The notes under the pieces were generated by a model. That model saw only the letters and a list, made by a program, of their open reading frames with translations, ran no database searches and was not told where the DNA came from. DNA of 8,884 nt from positions 1 through 8,884 of the forward strand of contig JAADFS010000109.1 in assembly GCA_013152795.1 (NCBI GenBank). The letters are read 5' to 3'. This DNA is from Deferribacteres bacterium. Lineage in GTDB: Bacteria > Nitrospirota > Thermodesulfovibrionia > UBA6902. Below, piece after piece: positions 6,203 through 8,884 of the stretch. Made by a program: the position numbers and the translations under genes. Positions within the stretch are counted from its first letter, which is position 1, and each line of letters starts with the position of its first letter.

Positions 6203-6216
6203 TTTAGGGAGGCAAA

Positions 6217-7629
6217 ATGAGATTCATTAATCGTGAGAAGGAGACGGCATTCCTTGAAGAAAAGTGGCTTGAACAAAAAGCTCAACTAATTGTGCTCTGG
6301 GGGAAGCGGCGTGTCGGCAAAACCGAATTGGTAAAGCAGTTTATAAAAGACAAACCCCATGTATATTTTCTGTCTGAAAATACTAACGAGAAAGAGCAGT
6401 TGCACAGGTTCTCGCAGGCAATAGGCCGGTTTTATAAAGAGCCGCTTCTGAAAACACGCGGGTTTGCAGGCTGGGAGGAAAGTTTTGAATATATTAAGGC
6501 AAAAAACCGGCGGTTTGTCCTGGTCATGGATGAATTCCCCTATCTTATCCTGTCCAACCCGGCCATACCGGCTCTCTTTCAAAAGGCATGGGACGAATAT
6601 TGGAGCAAAGGCAATATCTATCTGATTATCCTCGGCTCCAACATGGCTATGATGGAAAACGAGGTTTTAGGCTACCGGTCTCCTCTTTATGGCAGAAGAA
6701 CCGGCCAATGGCGTATTGATCCAATGCCCTTTCCATCCGCGCGTAAATTCCGTGCAGGGAAATCATTCACTGATCAACTCTCTCACTTCTCGGTTGCCGG
6801 AGGGATACCGGCATACTGGCTTCAGCTTTCCCCGGAAAAGGATATTTTAAAGAATATCGCTGACCATGTCCTGAAAAAAGGAGAGTTTCTTTATGATGAA
6901 GTGGAATTTATCCTTCGCGAGGAACTCAGGGAGCCGCGCTATTATTTCGCCCTGCTGCAGGCCGTTGCACAGGGCAAAAGAAAACTCTCTGAAATCGTAA
7001 ATGCTACCGGCATAAGTCAGCCTGTTGCCAATAAGTATCTTGGAGTTCTGGCTGACCTCAATATTGTGGAAAGGGAACTGCCGGTGACAGAGGTTAAACC
7101 GATGAAGAGCAAAAAAGGGTTGTACCGGATAATTGATGAATTTTTCCTGTTCTGGTTCAGATTCATTTTCCCAAAGCGCGGGGAGCTTGAAATGGGGCGG
7201 CTGAGGGAAGTTCTGGCCGGCATTAACAAAGAACTACCCATGCATTTGAGCATCATCTATGAAAAAACAGCTATCGAAATACTCAGGAATCACATGGATA
7301 ATTTTTTTCCGTTTACCGCAATCGGCAGGTGGTGGGACCGCAACGAGGAAATAGATATTGTGGCATTTAACCGGGACCTCGACACCATCCTCTTTGGTGA
7401 AGTCAAATGGTCGGAAAAACCTGTAGGTACCGATATATACGATGCGCTCAAGCAGAAGGCAAAGAAGGTTCAATGGGGCAGCAGAACAAGAAAGCAGCAG
7501 TTCTGTCTTTTCAGTAAAAAAGGGTTTACCGCTTCGATGATAAAGCTTGCCAAAGAAGAAGGGGTTGCATTGTTTAAAGAGGACAAGTTGATTTCTAAGT
7601 CAACTATCACCTCAGGTGGTAGTAGTTGA
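6217..7629 (+). CDS. AAA/STAND-type ATPase with winged helix and C-terminal PD-(D/E)XK (DUF234-like) domain
   Basis: The 470-residue product opens with an ATPase domain. Walker A is GKRRVGKT (29-36), Walker B is VLVMDEF followed by PYL (101-110), a sensor-like strand IILGSN lies near 138-143, and GGIPAYW (195-201) is typical of the archaeal/bacterial ATPase family that carries DUF234. A winged-helix segment follows at about 235-290 (LSEIVNATGISQPVANKYLGVL). The C-terminal part has Asp380 in EIDIVAF and GEVKW (Glu395, Lys397), matching the D...ExK core of PD-(D/E)XK nucleases. Length is normal for the family. The ATG has GGGAGG 5-10 bases upstream and lies behind the palindromic promoter. No neighbour is in the same direction within 390 bases. 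Cellular role is unknown; family members are often linked to mobile or defence-like contexts. Domain calls are strong, function is open. Confidence 0.92.
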   Translation: MRFINREKETAFLEEKWLEQKAQLIVLWGKRRVGKTELVKQFIKDKPHVYFLSENTNEKEQLHRFSQAIGRFYKEPLLKTRGFAGWEESFEYIKAKNRRFVLVMDEFPYLILSNPAIPALFQKAWDEYWSKGNIYLIILGSNMAMMENEVLGYRSPLYGRRTGQWRIDPMPFPSARKFRAGKSFTDQLSHFSVAGGIPAYWLQLSPEKDILKNIADHVLKKGEFLYDEVEFILREELREPRYYFALLQAVAQGKRKLSEIVNATGISQPVANKYLGVLADLNIVERELPVTEVKPMKSKKGLYRIIDEFFLFWFRFIFPKRGELEMGRLREVLAGINKELPMHLSIIYEKTAIEILRNHMDNFFPFTAIGRWWDRNEEIDIVAFNRDLDTILFGEVKWSEKPVGTDIYDALKQKAKKVQWGSRTRKQQFCLFSKKGFTASMIKLAKEEGVALFKEDKLISKSTITSGGSS

Positions 7630-7630
7630 C
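7599..7630 (+). repeat. Extended hairpin at the 3' end of the ATPase gene
   Basis: GTCAACTA (7599-7606) and TAGTTGAC (7623-7630) form a perfect 8-bp outer stem. CACC/GGTG (7608-7611 and 7615-7618) forms an inner stem. The stop codon TGA (7627-7629) is inside the structure. AGTTGA at 7586-7591 can also pair with TCAACT (7600-7605), giving an alternative fold. No T-run follows, so it is not a standard terminator. It ends 5 bases before the right direct repeat. Confidence 0.55.
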
Positions 7631-7635
7631 TCAAA

Positions 7636-7659
7636 CATATTCGTTTCTTAAATGTCAAT
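7636..7659 (+). repeat. Right copy of the 24-base direct repeat bracketing the ATPase module
   Basis: Same orientation as 5773-5796 with one mismatch (CATATTCGTTTCTTAAATG and onward). The distance between outer ends is 1887 bases. Flanks outside and inside the two copies do not match, so this is a discrete repeat and not part of a longer duplication. Confidence 0.85.
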
Positions 7660-7747
7660 CGGGGCGGTACGAGGTATTTTTGTTAATCGTTGTTTTATTT
7701 ATATATCCGGGCAGAAGAGCCCGCGGGAGGGGAGTTATTCAAAGAAT

Positions 7748-7763
7748 CATTCCTCCGGGAATG
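7748..7763 (+). repeat. Small hairpin after the ATPase gene
   Basis: CATTCC-TCCG-GGAATG gives a 6-bp stem with a 4-base loop, and a short TTTT lies 7 bases later. It could be a weak terminator for the ATPase transcript, but the T-run is short and displaced. Confidence 0.3.
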
Positions 7764-7851
7764 CTACAATTTTGACGCGGTCGGGACATTATTGTTGTAT
7801 TTTCGGGGGCTTGATTATACAGAAGATACTGATATCAATATGTTTGATAGC

Positions 7852-7867
7852 TGGTATGCCTATTGCA
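7852..7867 (+). promoter_or_regulatory. Sigma-54 (-24/-12) promoter for nifB
   Basis: TGGTATGCCTATTGCA fits the RpoN consensus TGGCAYR-N4-TTGCW, with one deviation (T for C at the fourth base) and the required 10 bases between GG (7853-7854) and GC (7865-7866). Transcription would begin near 7878, giving a leader of about 150 bases before nifB. nif genes are classically RpoN-dependent, so match and context agree. The enhancer-binding protein is not shown. Confidence 0.78.
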
Positions 7868-7905
7868 TCAGGTTAACATTAAGTGTTGCATAAACCGCCG
7901 GGAGG

Positions 7906-7925
7906 GTTCTGAGTTCTGAGTTTAG
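7906..7925 (+). repeat. GTTCTGA short tandem repeat in the nifB leader
   Basis: GTTCTGA (7906-7912) is repeated exactly at 7913-7919 and followed by a degenerate third unit, GTTTAGG. Non-coding, role unknown. Confidence 0.4.
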
Positions 7926-8011
7926 GGTGCGGAAAGAAACAAGTCCCCTCTGCCCGCCGGCGATGTTTTTTGCCACGGCAATGATAACCTGAGTCGGAGA
8001 TTCGGGAGAAA

Positions 8012-8028
8012 GAGAGGAATGGAAAATG
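8012..8028 (+). promoter_or_regulatory. Ribosome binding site and ATG start of nifB
   Basis: GAGAGGA (8012-8018) lies 7 bases before the ATG at 8026. The alternative ATG at 8062 gives the more usual NifB N-terminus, but its nearest AGGAGG (8035-8040) is 21 bases away. The frame is closed by a TGA at 7990-7992. Confidence 0.6.
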
Positions 8029-8884
8029 TCACACAGGAGGCCTCACAGAAACAGAGCTGCCATGAAAAATCACCCGTGTTTTTCGGAAAACGCACATCAC
8101 AGGTTCGGCAGGATACATCTTCCCGTTGCACCGGCGTGCAACATACAGTGCGGATACTGTACGAGAAAATATGATTGCGCCAATGAATCAAGACCAGGGA
8201 TCACGAGTGCGGTGTTGACTCCCGCCGAAGCCATTGAAAGGGTGAGGTCACTGGTGGAAAGGAATGAACGCCTGAGCGTTATCGGGATAGCGGGACCGGG
8301 CGACCCTCTGGCGAATGATGCCACACTGGAGGTCTCAAGGGCTGTTCACAGGGAGTATCCTGAACTGATCCTCTGCATCTCCACCAACGGGCTGCTGCTT
8401 CCGGACAGGATCGAAGAGCTTGTGGAGTCAGGTGTCGGAAGCATAACGGTGACCATCAATGCCGTGTTGCCGGAAGTCGCTGAGAAAATATATTCATGGA
8501 TCATGTACAGGGGCGAATATTACAGCGGAAGGCCTGCGGCAGGCATTCTGCTTGAGAATCAGTGGGCCGGCTTGAGCATGGCCGTTGAGGCCGGACTCGC
8601 CGTAAAGGTCAATACCGTTTTGATACCCGGGGTCAATGACAACGACATCCCGTTTATAGCGTGGTTTGCAGGCAGGAGGGGGGCGGATATAATGAATATA
8701 ATGCCACTGATACCCAATGCCGCGTTTGAACACTTTAAACGGCCTTCACGTGAATATGTTAATATAATGCGTAAAAAATGCGGAAAGCATATTCCCCAGA
8801 TGACGCACTGCAGGCAGTGCAGGGCCGACGCCTGCGGCGAGGTCGGCGAGGACGGGGACATGGAGCTTGAGGTGCTTTTTTCGA
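8026..8884 (+). CDS. nifB: NifB, radical SAM enzyme of nitrogenase FeMo-cofactor synthesis (3' end outside window)
   Basis: NifB fuses two 4Fe-4S clusters and inserts a SAM-derived carbide to make NifB-co, the core precursor of the nitrogenase cofactor. The 286 visible residues contain HPCFSE (16-21, with a cluster-ligand Cys18), the radical SAM motif CNIQCGYC (Cys38, 42, 45), ESRPG (54-58) and IAGPGDPLAN (88-97). LCISTNGLLLPD, TVTINAVLPEVAEKIYSW and VNTVLIPGVND follow, and finally HCRQCRADACGEVGEDGD with the cluster-binding CxxC (Cys262, Cys265). These match NifB nearly motif for motif. The frame is open to the last base, so it cannot be seen whether a C-terminal NifX-like domain follows or the protein is a short core NifB. 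Start is ATG 8026, alternatively 8062. It is preceded by a sigma-54 promoter, implying nitrogen-regulated expression. Confidence 0.94.
   Translation, partial: MSHRRPHRNRAAMKNHPCFSENAHHRFGRIHLPVAPACNIQCGYCTRKYDCANESRPGITSAVLTPAEAIERVRSLVERNERLSVIGIAGPGDPLANDATLEVSRAVHREYPELILCISTNGLLLPDRIEELVESGVGSITVTINAVLPEVAEKIYSWIMYRGEYYSGRPAAGILLENQWAGLSMAVEAGLAVKVNTVLIPGVNDNDIPFIAWFAGRRGADIMNIMPLIPNAAFEHFKRPSREYVNIMRKKCGKHIPQMTHCRQCRADACGEVGEDGDMELEVLFS

Larger units (their letters stand above)
5743..6216. other. Divergent intergenic region between the corrinoid operon and the ATPase gene
   Basis: About 470 bases without a convincing gene. It should hold the minus-strand promoter of the corrinoid operon and the plus-strand promoter of the ATPase. 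Recognisable contents are a 24-base direct repeat, a short hairpin, two palindromic elements in inverted orientation, a degenerate CCGT-rich repeat tract, and a palindromic promoter/operator, each listed separately. Short open frames here lack ribosome sites and overlap these repeats. Confidence 0.7.
7630..8025 (+). other. Intergenic region and nifB leader
   Basis: About 400 bases without a gene I can support. It contains the right copy of the 24-base repeat, a small hairpin, a sigma-54-type promoter and a short tandem repeat. The open frame at 7690-7893 has no convincing ribosome site, overlaps the promoter and is not recognisable. I found no TGT-N10-ACA activator site of the classical NifA type. 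Confidence 0.7.

Noticed and set aside
5300..7308. ACATGGATAATTTTTT shared by cbiZ (5300-5315, plus-strand reading) and the ATPase gene (7293-7308)
   Set aside because: A low-complexity 16-base match inside two unrelated, well-formed coding regions; probably chance.
7690..7893. Open frame of 67 codons between the ATPase and nifB
   Set aside because: No convincing ribosome site, no recognisable family, and it overlaps the sigma-54 promoter; most likely non-coding or a remnant.
1..8884. CRISPR array, tRNA or rRNA genes, transposase or integrase genes
   Set aside because: No regularly spaced repeat array, no cloverleaf or rRNA-like sequence, and no recombinase motif seen on either strand.

Overview
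The window reads as a chromosomal segment of a diderm (two-membrane) bacterium that probably fixes nitrogen and lives at least partly anaerobically. The evidence is an outer-membrane TonB-dependent receptor with its own TonB/ExbB/ExbD motor, a cobalamin riboswitch, and a nifB gene behind a sigma-54-type promoter. Composition is balanced in G+C. Nitrospirota or Desulfobacterota would fit, but that placement is a guess; nothing in the window fixes the taxon.

Minus strand, 5742 down to 1: one compact corrinoid operon. In transcription order it holds a cobalamin riboswitch (5533-5742), a leader with a GC-rich hairpin, cbiZ (adenosylcobinamide amidohydrolase, TTG start), tonB, exbB (GTG start), exbD, a small uncharacterised coiled-coil protein, a BtuB-like TonB-dependent receptor, and the first 42 codons of an ABC transporter ATPase (GTG start at 128, running off the window). 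Most junctions are overlaps or gaps of 1 to 46 bases. The implied pathway is: capture of a corrinoid at the outer membrane, energising by a private TonB motor, inner-membrane import by an ABC-type system, and amide cleavage by CbiZ so that incomplete corrinoids can be rebuilt into the cell's own cobamide. B12 would repress the whole set through the riboswitch.

Middle, 5743-7659: a module carrying one plus-strand gene, an AAA/STAND-type ATPase with a winged-helix segment and a C-terminal PD-(D/E)XK nuclease-like (DUF234-type) domain. Its promoter has a perfect TATAAT overlapped by two abutting palindromes. The module is bracketed by a 24-base direct repeat (5773-5796 and 7636-7659, one mismatch). 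Each repeat copy has a hairpin just inside it, and a pair of palindromic elements in inverted orientation lies in the left intergenic part. This arrangement suggests an inserted or mobilisable unit, although no recombinase is present.

Right end, 7660-8884: a non-coding leader with a strong -24/-12 (sigma-54) promoter match, followed by nifB (NifB, radical SAM enzyme of nitrogenase cofactor synthesis), truncated by the window end.
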